From assembly GCF_004332295.1 (NCBI RefSeq), contig NZ_RXLP01000014.1:32567-96566 (forward strand): a stretch of 64,000 nt of DNA. Reading direction: 5' to 3'. Below the pieces are notes generated by a model. That model saw only the letters and a program-made list of their open reading frames with translations. It did no database searches and had not been told where the DNA came from. Every line of letters begins with the position of its first letter. Within the stretch, counting starts at the first letter, position 1. Below are positions 9,080 through 17,642 of the stretch, one piece after another. A program made the position numbers and the translations under genes. The DNA comes from Alloscardovia theropitheci. Its GTDB lineage: Bacteria > Actinomycetota > Actinomycetes > Actinomycetales > Bifidobacteriaceae.

Positions 9080-9749
9080 ATCACATGGCATTTCTCATTC
9101 AGGCACAGCATTTGCCGCTCACCGTTCTGGCTCTGCACGTTTTTCACGTCCAATGCAGTTAGACCAGGCTTTGCTTGACCATATGGCAGGAGGAGCTGAC
9201 CCTGAAGAGCTAAGAGAATTAGCACACTCTACAGCAGCTTCATTACTCGACCGTGTACATCACACACAAGATGCCGAAATTGTACAGCGTGTAATAGCCG
9301 TAGTCGATACCGAAGGAATTGAAACTATTGCCCAATTATGGGCTAGTTCAGATGCTCAATCGTTGCCCGGGATACTATGGCGCTTATATACCATGCGCAC
9401 ATGGATGCAGCGAAATCAACAATCCTTGGCTCAGCTATGGCGAGAAGGCGAATTACCTCCTACAGCTGCGAGCGCGATAACCGGTATAAATCTCCAACCT
9501 GAGCCTCAGGATATAGCATCAACTGCTGATTCTATTCTTTCGGGTGCATTCACCGGTGATTTTGCTGTAGCATTAGACCGCGCTTCCAGCTTTTGCCATG
9601 TCGTGGCTCGAGCACTAGTAGAACGCGCAAAAAAGATTCCAGCAGGAGCTCACCGTCAAGCAATAGCCCAAAATGCACAACGGCTCGTGACGACGGCAAA
9701 AGATTTTGCGTTAGGCGCTCAATTGTGGCGAAATGGAGAACTCCACTAG
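9069..9749 (+). CDS. conserved hypothetical protein, mostly helical
   Basis: About 226 residues if started at the TTG at 9069, which overlaps the stop of the upstream gene and has AAGGA nine bases upstream; the open frame continues 20 codons further up inside the neighbour. The protein is soluble, Ala/Gln/Leu-rich and probably all-helical (ALLDHMAGGADPEELRELAHSTAASLLDRV, then IETIAQLWASS). No catalytic motif or membrane segment is evident. Overlap with the NUDIX-phosphatase gene suggests co-translation and a shared role, but function is unknown to me. Confidence 0.65.
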   Translation: MSTESHGISHSGTAFAAHRSGSARFSRPMQLDQALLDHMAGGADPEELRELAHSTAASLLDRVHHTQDAEIVQRVIAVVDTEGIETIAQLWASSDAQSLPGILWRLYTMRTWMQRNQQSLAQLWREGELPPTAASAITGINLQPEPQDIASTADSILSGAFTGDFAVALDRASSFCHVVARALVERAKKIPAGAHRQAIAQNAQRLVTTAKDFALGAQLWRNGELH

Positions 9750-9914
9750 TTTCTCCAGAAGTTTCAATCGCGTTTAAGAGTATTCGTCTTCTTACGAACA
9801 TGTAGTTAACCGTGATTCTCGCAAAGCTCCATATCAATGCGAGAAATTACACGATAAGAATAATTACAGAATCAAGTTGTGTTTATACACACATGCACGA
9901 TACAATAGTAATCC

Positions 9915-10010
9915 GCACTAAACCGTGCTTAAGCCCCGGGCTTCATTTTTTGCCGCTGCGAGCGGCCTGCGCGCCGACAGGCGCTTTCGCGGTTTGGTGC
10001 TTTTCTTTAC
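9915..10010 (+). other. GC-rich multibranched inverted repeat
   Basis: Outer arms GCACTAAACCG (9915-9925) and CGGTTTGGTGC (9990-10000) pair with one wobble and enclose three further hairpins: AAGCC/GGCTT (9931-9943), GCCGC/GCGGC (9952-9966) and GCGCC/GGCGC (9971-9984). A TTTTCTTT run follows the outer arm. The segment is far richer in G+C than its surroundings. It may be an elaborate terminator for the ppk1-mutT1 operon, a structured RNA, or a small repeat element. The rest of 9750-10187 has no gene. Confidence 0.55.
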
Positions 10011-10023
10011 CTTAACGCATATA

Positions 10024-10051
10024 GTTCTCACCGATTAAATATGGTGAGAAC
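10024..10051 (+). promoter_or_regulatory. perfect 9-bp inverted repeat upstream of MetE-like gene
   Basis: GTTCTCACC (10024-10032) and GGTGAGAAC (10043-10051) with a 10-base spacer. No T-tract follows, so an operator or a leader hairpin controlling the methyltransferase gene at 10188 is more likely than a terminator. No matching site was seen elsewhere in the window. Confidence 0.4.
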
Positions 10052-10187
10052 GTTACGAATTCGCCTGTGTTCATGCACGTTATAAGTTACACATATATCG
10101 ATTTTTCGCAATTGAGTATCATCATAAAAATTCTTCCCCTAGAATGAATTTCATTACTTGTAGAATTTCATTTCTTAGGAGAACATT

Positions 10188-11384
10188 ATGACGAATATCC
10201 GCACTACCCACGTCGGTTCTTTGCCTCGCACTGAAGCACTTTTGAAGGCAAACGCCGATTACGCAGCAGGCGAATTATCTGATGACCAACTTGCCACTAT
10301 CGTTACCGACGAAACGAATAAAGTAGTCGAGAAGCAAAAGGAAATTGGCATCGATATCGTTAACGATGGTGAATACGGTCATGCGATGACCGAAAAGGTT
10401 GACTATGGCGCTTGGTGGAGCTATTCCTTCACTCGCTTCAGCGGTCTTGAAGTCCTCGACGAGCTTCCACCTCACAAGCCAACCCCTGAAGGGAAACTCG
10501 AGCTTGACGCAATGACCGATCGCCGTGATTGGGTGAAGTTTGCTGAGGCATATTCAGATCCTACTTCTGGAATCCATTTAGCTGATCGCAAGCCTTGGAT
10601 TTTCCCAGCTGTCGTAGGCGAAATCGAATATACTGGCCAGGATATCGTTAAGCGCGATATCAACGCTTTGAAGACGGCTCTCGAAAAAGCTGGAAAGCCT
10701 GTTTCAGAAGGTTTCATCGCAAGCCTTTCTCCAGCTTCAGCAGCGCGTGTAGGAAATTACTATTATGACGATGACGAAGCAGCTGTATGGGCGTGGGCTA
10801 AAGCGTTGCGCGAAGAATACAAGACTATTACAGACGCTGGCTTAACAGTACAAATTGATGCTCCAGATCTGACCGAATCATGGGATCAGTTCAAGGTTGA
10901 ACCAGAAATCGAAAAGTACCGTGAATTCTCCCGCGTACGTATTGACGCCTTGAATTACGCTTTGGAAGGCATTGACCCAGATCTCGTTCGTTACCACGTA
11001 TGCTGGGGCTCCTGGCATGGCCCTCACTCTACTGACCTTGAGTTCAAGAATGTCGTTGATTTGGCACTTTCTGTTAATGCAAATGGACTAACCTTCGAAG
11101 CCGCAAACGCGCGCCATGAGCACGAGTGGAAGATTTGGAAGGATATCGAACTTCCAGCACAGAAGTATCTCATTCCAGGTGTTGTTTCTCACGTCACTAA
11201 CATTGTTGAGCATCCTGAACTTGTTGCTGATCGTATTGAGCGTTTCGCTTCTATCGTAGGCCCAGAGCGAGTAGTTGCTTCTACCGATTGTGGTTTGGGT
11301 GGACGAGTCCATTCACAAATCGCGTGGGCTAAGCTCGAATCCTTAGCAAAGGGCGCACAAATCGCTTCCGAACGTTTCGCATAA
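10188..11384 (+). CDS. MetE-like cobalamin-independent methyltransferase (catalytic half only)
   Basis: 398 residues, corresponding to the C-terminal catalytic barrel of MetE rather than the full approximately 750-residue enzyme. It opens with RTTHVGSLPRT, typical of this sub-family, and has the zinc-site regions YHVCWGSWHGPH (His and Cys) and VVASTDCGLGGRV (Cys). The family moves methyl or alkyl groups between thiols and carriers; single-domain members often take non-folate donors such as S-methylmethionine, or act in thiol metabolism. A TTAGGAG ribosome site precedes the ATG. A possible partner of related fold is the UroD-like protein at 32864. Confidence 0.85.
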   Translation: MTNIRTTHVGSLPRTEALLKANADYAAGELSDDQLATIVTDETNKVVEKQKEIGIDIVNDGEYGHAMTEKVDYGAWWSYSFTRFSGLEVLDELPPHKPTPEGKLELDAMTDRRDWVKFAEAYSDPTSGIHLADRKPWIFPAVVGEIEYTGQDIVKRDINALKTALEKAGKPVSEGFIASLSPASAARVGNYYYDDDEAAVWAWAKALREEYKTITDAGLTVQIDAPDLTESWDQFKVEPEIEKYREFSRVRIDALNYALEGIDPDLVRYHVCWGSWHGPHSTDLEFKNVVDLALSVNANGLTFEAANARHEHEWKIWKDIELPAQKYLIPGVVSHVTNIVEHPELVADRIERFASIVGPERVVASTDCGLGGRVHSQIAWAKLESLAKGAQIASERFA

Positions 11385-11434
11385 ACCATAAACCTTAGAT
11401 ATAAGAATATATAAGAACTTTCGCGAGCCTAATT

Positions 11435-11470
11435 AACGGGTGGTATTCACGTCAACGTGTGCCGCCCGTT
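11435..11470 (+). terminator. terminator of MetE-like gene
   Basis: AACGGGTGG (11435-11443) pairs with CCGCCCGTT (11462-11470) with one G-T pair, followed by TATATTT. It lies 51 bases after the stop codon and ends the methyltransferase transcript before the tRNA. Confidence 0.7.
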
Positions 11471-11573
11471 TATATTTAACTAATTGTAAGATTTCGATTC
11501 AGTATTCTTCACATCAATCATCTACGTAATACTATGGATTCGCACGACACGTGACATAATTATGAGAAATTTT

Positions 11574-11602
11574 TTGCAGTTTTAGCAAGTACGTGCTAAC
11601 AT
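11574..11602 (+). promoter_or_regulatory. tRNA-Lys promoter overlapping a palindrome
   Basis: TTGCAG (11574-11579), a 17-base spacer and TAACAT (11597-11602) stand about 10 bases before the tRNA. The palindrome TTAGCA-N6-TGCTAA (11582-11599) runs through the spacer into the -10 box and could bind a repressor, or may be chance. Confidence 0.5.
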
Positions 11603-11612
11603 TCCATATGTT

Positions 11613-11685
11613 GCCCCTCTGGCTCAATGGTTAGAGCAGCGTCCTTTTAAGTCGTGGGTTGTGGGTTCGAGTCCCACGGGGGGCA
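11613..11685 (+). tRNA. tRNA-Lys (TTT)
   Basis: Acceptor GCCCCTC pairs with GGGGGGC. The D-stem GCTC/GAGC, an anticodon loop CTTTTAA with anticodon TTT, and a T-arm GTGGG-TTCGAGT-CCCAC are all present, with discriminator A at 11685. The anticodon stem has one T-T mismatch and a G-T pair, somewhat weak. CCA is not encoded. A promoter lies upstream and a terminator downstream, so it is transcribed alone. Confidence 0.92.
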
Positions 11686-11691
11686 CAGATA

Positions 11692-11724
11692 ATGTGGGTT
11701 GCGATTTAGTATATCCACATTTTT
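11692..11724 (+). terminator. terminator of tRNA-Lys
   Basis: ATGTGG (11692-11697) and CCACAT (11715-11720) followed by TTTT, seven bases after the tRNA. From here to 12200 (about 480 bases) the sequence is AT-rich, with repeated CAAATTCA words near 12128-12155 and no convincing gene. Confidence 0.6.
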
Positions 11725-12202
11725 CATATCTGCCTTTTTGTCAAACGCATGTAAAGACGACTCTTAGCAGATTCTGCAATCCATGACTATTTTTTGCACA
11801 TCGGACGTGTATTACAGCCCGTTCTTCCTCTTTGCCTACATAAGGCTTGACCAATCTGCAAAAAATCATTCCACCTCATGCGCGATACTCCGATATACCT
11901 GCCCCATCTTATTTTTCGAATTGTTTCCACGTGGACCTGCAGAGACGCCATACCCCCTGATACAGTTTCATACTCCCCACGTTTTACTTATGCATAATCA
12001 CAAAATGTATGTTCCCCGATAAATTTGATTTCTTTCTAGAAGTCACAAATATTCATAATTTTCTTTAAGTTAACACAGTTCACAAGGACTCTTAGAGGGG
12101 GTAGCAATTTGATAACAAAACAAGATTCAAATTCACATACAAAAATCAAATTCATAGTTTGTATAAATTTACATCAAAATTGCAAGAATTTACATTATTT
12201 TT

Positions 12203-12231
12203 TTGGCGAAATAATACAAGAATTGTATATA
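12203..12231 (+). promoter_or_regulatory. candidate promoter of first surface-protein gene, with T7 tract
   Basis: TTGGCG (12203-12208), a 17-base spacer and TATATA (12226-12231). A T7 tract (12198-12204) runs into the -35 box. Length changes in that tract would shift sequence upstream of the promoter but not its internal spacing. A hairpin TTTCTGCGCA/TGCGCGGAAA (12264-12294) lies in the predicted leader, which is about 180 bases long. Confidence 0.45.
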
Positions 12232-12418
12232 TCCTCTGATAATGTCATTGCTGTTTGATTCCCTTTCTGCGCAGTGGTGGGTTTTGCGCGGAAACCGTTC
12301 TTACTATTTGACAGTATCCAGTGCTGTGCGTCAAAACGCGCAATAGCAGTGCTAGTGCTACTCAGATACACGTATTTTGGTATGCCAAATAGTAGCAAGA
12401 AGAGAGATAACTGAACAC

Positions 12419-15346
12419 ATGAAAACACGAGAACAGCGTCTCAACCTACGGCGCTTTATTATTGCCATTATTTCTACATTTGCGATAGTGGCATCTGGAT
12501 TGCTCTTCGCACCAGAACATGCGATAGCATCTGAAATACCTAATGTGGTTACCGGCGTATCCATCGTCGATGAGCAGGGTAACGTCGCCGCATCTGGAAA
12601 TAACAACACTATCCGTAACTTGAAGATTGATTTTCGTTTGCCTGATCTCCAAGTCCACGAAGGCGATACATCAACTATCACAATTCCTCAAGAGTTCACA
12701 ATTCCATCGAACCGCACATTCGATGTCACAACTCCTGACGGTTCTGCCATTGTTGCTCATGGAGTTATCAATGCCACTGACCGAACAATGACTTTGACTT
12801 ACACTAATTATCCTGAAACTCATACTGATATCTCTGGTTCTGTTCAGATGTCTATTGCGGTTAATACGAATGTAGTGACTGAAGCAAAGACTTTCCCTGT
12901 GACAATCCACGTGGGTCAGACAGGAAGTGGTACCAATATTCCTGCGGGTAATTTTGAATATACTGGCATCGTTGGCGATCATCCAAATGAGATTTTCGCT
13001 AAATGGGGCGATGAAGATAGTCAAGGAAATGCGGTTATTCATTACAATTTGCGAGTTAATGCTGTTGGCGAAACCTTAGCAGGGGTAACTATTCCCGATG
13101 AGTTACGTTCAGCAGGTATGAGCTATGATCAGTCTTCTTTCTCTTTTGAACACGTGAAGTGGACCTACGTGCGCAATTCATCAGCATATGGTGGCGGATG
13201 GCAGTCCACCCCTCTTCCAGCCGCTGCAACTCCCCCAACAGTTACATTCAGCGAGGGTGGAAAATCGTTCCTCATTAATGTCGGCGATCTCAATGGCGAC
13301 GGCTATATGATCCGCTACGATGTTAAGCTCAGCTACACTCCAGTTAATAGTGAAGTATTTAACAACTACGCTCAGCTTCTCGATAGTGATCGCTCTGTCA
13401 TCCAAGAGGCGGATCATTACCATACGTGGCGAGGTATCAACGCTGAAGCTAATGGCTACAATTACACGTTGAAAATTAAGAAGGTCAACGAGCAAGGCGA
13501 AAGCCTCGCAAATGCACAATTTGACATTATCCGAGATCGCTCAGGCGCTGTCGTCGGTTCTGTAACAACTGACTCAAATGGCGAAGCAAGTATCGATGGT
13601 TTACTGCGTGACGATTACACGATTAGAGAAACAAGCGCACCTACAGGTTATGCTCTGGCACCCGAAGAAAAGGTCGCAGCCGCATCTTTCGCTAATACCG
13701 CTCAAACTGCATCTGTGACAATTACTGATAAATACAATGTCACATCAGTCCACGTTGCCAAAACATGGGACGACCAGAACAACGTTGACGGCAAACGTCC
13801 AGAATCTGTCGAGGTAACGTTGCTCGCTGATGGGAATCCTATCGGTTCTTCTGTCACCTTAAATCAGGCTAATAATTGGGCACATGAATTTACCCAATTG
13901 CCAATTTACAATACTGATGGCTCTAGGATTACGTATACTGTGCGCGAAACTGCAGTAACGGATTACACTGCTACAATCAGCGGAAACGCCACACAGGGCT
14001 TTACCATTACCAATACGCACGTTCCTGAGGAAACATCACTCACTGTTACTAAGCGTTGGGTTGACGATAATAATCAAGATGGTAAACGTCCACAGTCCGT
14101 TTCGATTCAACTTTATGCTGATGGTTCAGCTGAAGGTTCAGCAGTTACCCTCAATGGAACAAATAGCTGGAAGCACACCTTTAACAATCTTCCTGTTTAT
14201 AAGAATGGAGCGAAAATTGCCTACACCGTTCAGGAAGTAAATGTTCCAGATGGATATACAGCTTCAGTTGATTATCCTGATTCGAATAATGCTACAGTGA
14301 CGAATACTCATTCGTCAGAAACAACTCATGTCAAGGTCACGAAGAACTGGGATGACCACAATAATCAGGATGGAGCTCGCCCTAATTCTGTAACAGTTCA
14401 ACTGTACGCGGATAACGTTGCTCAAGGTACGTCACAAACTCTTGACGCTGCCCATGGATGGTCATATGACTTTACAAATCTTCCTGCTTATACGAACGGT
14501 CAGAAGATTTCATATACCGTTCAAGAAGTAAATACTCCTACTGGATATACCGTTCAGGTTAATGATGCAGATATGAGTAATATCGTCATTACTAATACGC
14601 ATACTCCAGCCGTAACAAATATTTCTATTACAAAGCAGTGGGATGATAACGACGATCAGGACGGAGCTCGCCCTGATTCCATTAGCGTTCAGCTTCTTGC
14701 TAATGGTTCGAACGTTGGATCTCCAGTCACCGTTAAGAAATCTGATAATTGGACGTACACTTTCGAGAATCTTCCAGTAAATGACAATGGTCAGAAGATT
14801 TCGTACACCGTACAGGAAGTGGGAAATCCTTCAGGATATTCTTCTACAGTTGATTCCAGTGATGAAGCAAACCAGATTATTGTTAATTCCCATACGCCAG
14901 AAGTCACATCTTTGTCTGTTTCCAAACAGTGGGATGATAAGGACAATCAAGACGGATCGCGACCACAATCCGTACGCATCCAACTCTATGCAGATGGAGC
15001 AACGCAAGGAAATGCTATTACATTAGATGCATCCACCAATTGGAAGCATACTTTTGAGCAGCTTCCTGTATATAAGAATGGGCAGAAGATTTCATACACC
15101 GTGCAAGAAATCGACACTGCTCAAGGATATGTAGCTCATATTAATGCTGACGACATCCACAACATCATCATTACTAATAGCCACACTCCGAGCGTTCCAC
15201 CAACTCCTTCCACATCGACGCCACCAGCAAAGCACTTAGCTAAAACTGGTGCGTCTGTTGAAGGACTAGCGTATTCTATTTGCGCGATGCTGGCTCTTTC
15301 TGTGGTTACATTTGTCATTAGTCGTAAACGAAAGATGCACATGTAA
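12419..15346 (+). CDS. LAxTG-anchored surface protein with five CnaB repeats
   Basis: 975 residues from the ATG at 12419 (an upstream in-frame ATG at 12377 would place 14 residues before the signal peptide). Order: signal peptide ending near ALLFAPEHAIAS-type sequence (residues 1-38), adhesion/Ig-like region (about 40-340), a SpaA-like prealbumin domain (about 345-435; YTLKIKKVNEQGESLANAQF), then five CnaB repeats of about 95 residues starting near 441, 540, 636, 731 and 829, each with a KxWDDxxxxDGxRP motif and ending TNTH or similar. A Pro/Thr linker, the sorting motif LAKTG, a hydrophobic helix and RKRKMHM close it. CnaB domains usually carry Lys-Asn isopeptide bonds. Likely a pilus shaft or adhesin. 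Ribosome site AAGAGAG is distant. Confidence 0.88.
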   Translation: MKTREQRLNLRRFIIAIISTFAIVASGLLFAPEHAIASEIPNVVTGVSIVDEQGNVAASGNNNTIRNLKIDFRLPDLQVHEGDTSTITIPQEFTIPSNRTFDVTTPDGSAIVAHGVINATDRTMTLTYTNYPETHTDISGSVQMSIAVNTNVVTEAKTFPVTIHVGQTGSGTNIPAGNFEYTGIVGDHPNEIFAKWGDEDSQGNAVIHYNLRVNAVGETLAGVTIPDELRSAGMSYDQSSFSFEHVKWTYVRNSSAYGGGWQSTPLPAAATPPTVTFSEGGKSFLINVGDLNGDGYMIRYDVKLSYTPVNSEVFNNYAQLLDSDRSVIQEADHYHTWRGINAEANGYNYTLKIKKVNEQGESLANAQFDIIRDRSGAVVGSVTTDSNGEASIDGLLRDDYTIRETSAPTGYALAPEEKVAAASFANTAQTASVTITDKYNVTSVHVAKTWDDQNNVDGKRPESVEVTLLADGNPIGSSVTLNQANNWAHEFTQLPIYNTDGSRITYTVRETAVTDYTATISGNATQGFTITNTHVPEETSLTVTKRWVDDNNQDGKRPQSVSIQLYADGSAEGSAVTLNGTNSWKHTFNNLPVYKNGAKIAYTVQEVNVPDGYTASVDYPDSNNATVTNTHSSETTHVKVTKNWDDHNNQDGARPNSVTVQLYADNVAQGTSQTLDAAHGWSYDFTNLPAYTNGQKISYTVQEVNTPTGYTVQVNDADMSNIVITNTHTPAVTNISITKQWDDNDDQDGARPDSISVQLLANGSNVGSPVTVKKSDNWTYTFENLPVNDNGQKISYTVQEVGNPSGYSSTVDSSDEANQIIVNSHTPEVTSLSVSKQWDDKDNQDGSRPQSVRIQLYADGATQGNAITLDASTNWKHTFEQLPVYKNGQKISYTVQEIDTAQGYVAHINADDIHNIIITNSHTPSVPPTPSTSTPPAKHLAKTGASVEGLAYSICAMLALSVVTFVISRKRKMHM

Positions 15347-15412
15347 CGGTTAAGTATTCGACCAAAAATTCGTGACACAGTTCATGAATTGAGGTTATAG
15401 ACTGAGGCGATT

Positions 15413-15455
15413 GTGTTGCGGGGACTTAGGATTTTATCTTAAGCCCCCGCAACAC
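15413..15455 (+). terminator. terminator after first surface-protein gene
   Basis: GTGTTGCGGGG (15413-15423) and CCCCGCAACAC (15445-15455) form a perfect 11-bp stem, extended by CTTA/TAAG inside. There is no T-tract, so termination may need Rho or the stem may protect the mRNA end. Confidence 0.65.
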
Positions 15456-15644
15456 TATATGTAGCTCATTCGACTAGAGACATTGATAAAATAAAAGCAC
15501 GTCATAGATGACACCAAAGCTATGTATTTAGTGGAAAATCTGACTATATGACCACATATCTAAATATTTACTAGATAAGAGCAAATAGGCCATCAGTGAG
15601 ATATAAAGCTATATACTAAGCAAGATAGAAGAGAGAAACAAAAG

Positions 15645-17465
15645 ATGACATCGCACGTAGTACACGCGCATATGCGAAAGCTTGCTGCAAGTCTTATCGG
15701 TTTGCTTTCGCTCATCGCGTTAGTTTTCACAACCACACCAATTCATGCACAGGCTGCACAGATTTCAGACATCGTTACTCAGATTTCTTTGACAGATAGT
15801 AGCGGTGCTGTTGTCAATTCAGGTAACAATACAAATATCCAGCATCTTCGTATAGATTTTAGGCTTCCTGATTATGCCGTTCAAGAGGGCGACACTTCAA
15901 CTATTACTCTCCCACAAGAATTTGTGTTTGCCGATGCTACAAGTTTTGACGTTACTACTCCTGATGGTTCAGCAGTAGTTGCTCACGTCACCATTAATCC
16001 TCAAACGCACAGCGCTACCATGACTTATACTGATTATCCAAGTCAGCACAGTGATACGATAGGAACTCTTAATCTTTCTACTCGCATCGACACGGATAAT
16101 GTAACCACAGAGAGAACTTTCCCCGTAGTTGTTTATGTAGGGCAAGATAGTTTTTCGCTCGGCAATTTTAATTACACTGGTTTTCGAGGAGAAAGTGGTC
16201 AAAGTCAATTCGTGAAGTGGGCGTGGCGCACCAATGATGATGCTGGTAAAAACATTATTCATTACGCAATTCGCGTAAATCCACTCGGACCTTATTATGA
16301 CAATGTCACCGTTCATGACACCATACAATCACAAGGAATGTCCTATAAGAAGGACAGTTTCAGCATTCATCGCGGTAACTGGTACTTCGACAATGGCCAA
16401 TGGTCAATGCCGTATTATGACGATCAGACAGGGCTCACACCAACTTTTAGTGCTGATGATCATTCTTTTGAGATTAATTTTGGCGTTACTGGTCCAGCAG
16501 GTTATCTCGTTCAATATGATGTTGAGCTCGATTCTACACCTCATGCAAATGACATATTTAATAATTCTGCTTCGCTTACCTATGGGAATAACAACGTGTA
16601 TGCCACTGATAATGCGTTGTACACATGGCAAGGAGCCTCTGGCGAAGCAACGGGAAATCAATATACGGTAAATATTGAGAAAACTGATGAATTAGGTTCA
16701 CCTCTTGAGGGTGCTGTCTTTTCACTGACCCGTGAAAACTCTACTGACGAAATAGCCCGCGTAACAACTGATGCCCAAGGCAAGGCAAGTATTCCCGCGC
16801 TCATTCGCGACTCTTATATTCTTTCAGAGATACAGGCACCAACAGGCTATAGTCTTGCCCAGCCAATTCGAATTAATGCAAATCAGTTTGATGCCAATAC
16901 TCATACAGCACAAATTCGCGTGATTGACCGAGCGATGACGTCTCTTGAGGTTACCAAAAATTGGGATGATGATAGTAATTCACAAGGCATCCGCCCACAA
17001 TCTATCTCGCTGCAGCTCTTAGCAAACGGTTCACCTCACGGAAATCCTGTTGCGATCCAAAGCGCGGATAATTGGACATATACATTTAAAGATTTGCCAG
17101 CTCGAGATGCCAATAATAATCTCATCACATATACAGTTCGCGAAGTAAATGTCCCATCTGGATATATTGCTCATATTAATAAAACAGACTCAACGCATGT
17201 GACGATCACGAACTCTCTCACGCCAATAATCCCGCATATACCACCATCACCGGGAGTACCACCAGCAACACCTCCAACTCCACCAACGCCACCAGCTACC
17301 CCACCTGTAGCAACTCCACCAACGCCTAAGACCCCTCACAAGCCTGCCCAACTAGCACGCACGGGAATAGACATTACATGGCTATTAAGTATGAGTTGCA
17401 CGATGATTCTTATTGTGTCGCTTGCTTTCGCGCTAAGAAAGATACTGCGCACAAGATACCAATAA
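15645..17465 (+). CDS. LAxTG-anchored surface protein, short paralogue with one CnaB repeat
   Basis: 606 residues and clearly paralogous to the upstream gene: the N-terminal region shares the pattern LRIDFRLPDxxVxEGDTSTIT and FDVTTPDGSAVVAH. Order: signal peptide (to about residue 36, AQAAQ), adhesion region (about 40-340), SpaA-like domain (about 345-430), a single CnaB repeat (about 432-525), a Pro/Thr-rich stalk (about 530-570), LARTG, transmembrane helix and basic tail. Probably a minor or basal pilin or adhesin using the same sortase. The leader contains GAAGAGAGAAAC before the ATG. Confidence 0.85.
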   Translation: MTSHVVHAHMRKLAASLIGLLSLIALVFTTTPIHAQAAQISDIVTQISLTDSSGAVVNSGNNTNIQHLRIDFRLPDYAVQEGDTSTITLPQEFVFADATSFDVTTPDGSAVVAHVTINPQTHSATMTYTDYPSQHSDTIGTLNLSTRIDTDNVTTERTFPVVVYVGQDSFSLGNFNYTGFRGESGQSQFVKWAWRTNDDAGKNIIHYAIRVNPLGPYYDNVTVHDTIQSQGMSYKKDSFSIHRGNWYFDNGQWSMPYYDDQTGLTPTFSADDHSFEINFGVTGPAGYLVQYDVELDSTPHANDIFNNSASLTYGNNNVYATDNALYTWQGASGEATGNQYTVNIEKTDELGSPLEGAVFSLTRENSTDEIARVTTDAQGKASIPALIRDSYILSEIQAPTGYSLAQPIRINANQFDANTHTAQIRVIDRAMTSLEVTKNWDDDSNSQGIRPQSISLQLLANGSPHGNPVAIQSADNWTYTFKDLPARDANNNLITYTVREVNVPSGYIAHINKTDSTHVTITNSLTPIIPHIPPSPGVPPATPPTPPTPPATPPVATPPTPKTPHKPAQLARTGIDITWLLSMSCTMILIVSLAFALRKILRTRYQ

Positions 17466-17489
17466 CTGTGTGACTCGTATGGTATATCG

Positions 17490-17523
17490 TTAGGGTTGAG
17501 ATGAGATTTCACCTCAACCCTAA
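17490..17523 (+). terminator. terminator after second surface-protein gene
   Basis: TTAGGGTTGAG (17490-17500) and CTCAACCCTAA (17513-17523) form a perfect 11-bp stem 25 bases after the stop, followed by the T-rich TTCTTG. Confidence 0.7.
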
Positions 17524-17642
17524 TTCTTGCATATATCTAATATCGATAATTTTTTTACAATAACTTTCCACTATGAAATAAGGCACTCCTGATAAAATTC
17601 TAAGCATTTGTGCTTTTATATATGAAAGAGAAGAAGACAATT

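Noticed and set aside
9915..10010. tRNA-like or tmRNA gene
   Set aside because: The cloverleaf shape lacks a T-loop TTCRA, acceptor pairing and anticodon loop of proper size.
10188..11384. Full-length methionine synthase MetE
   Set aside because: Only the catalytic half (398 residues) is present; the N-terminal half is missing, so the plain MetE name is avoided.
11783..12022. 79-codon open frame upstream of the surface-protein genes
   Set aside because: AT-rich, no ribosome site, composition unlike a protein; left out.
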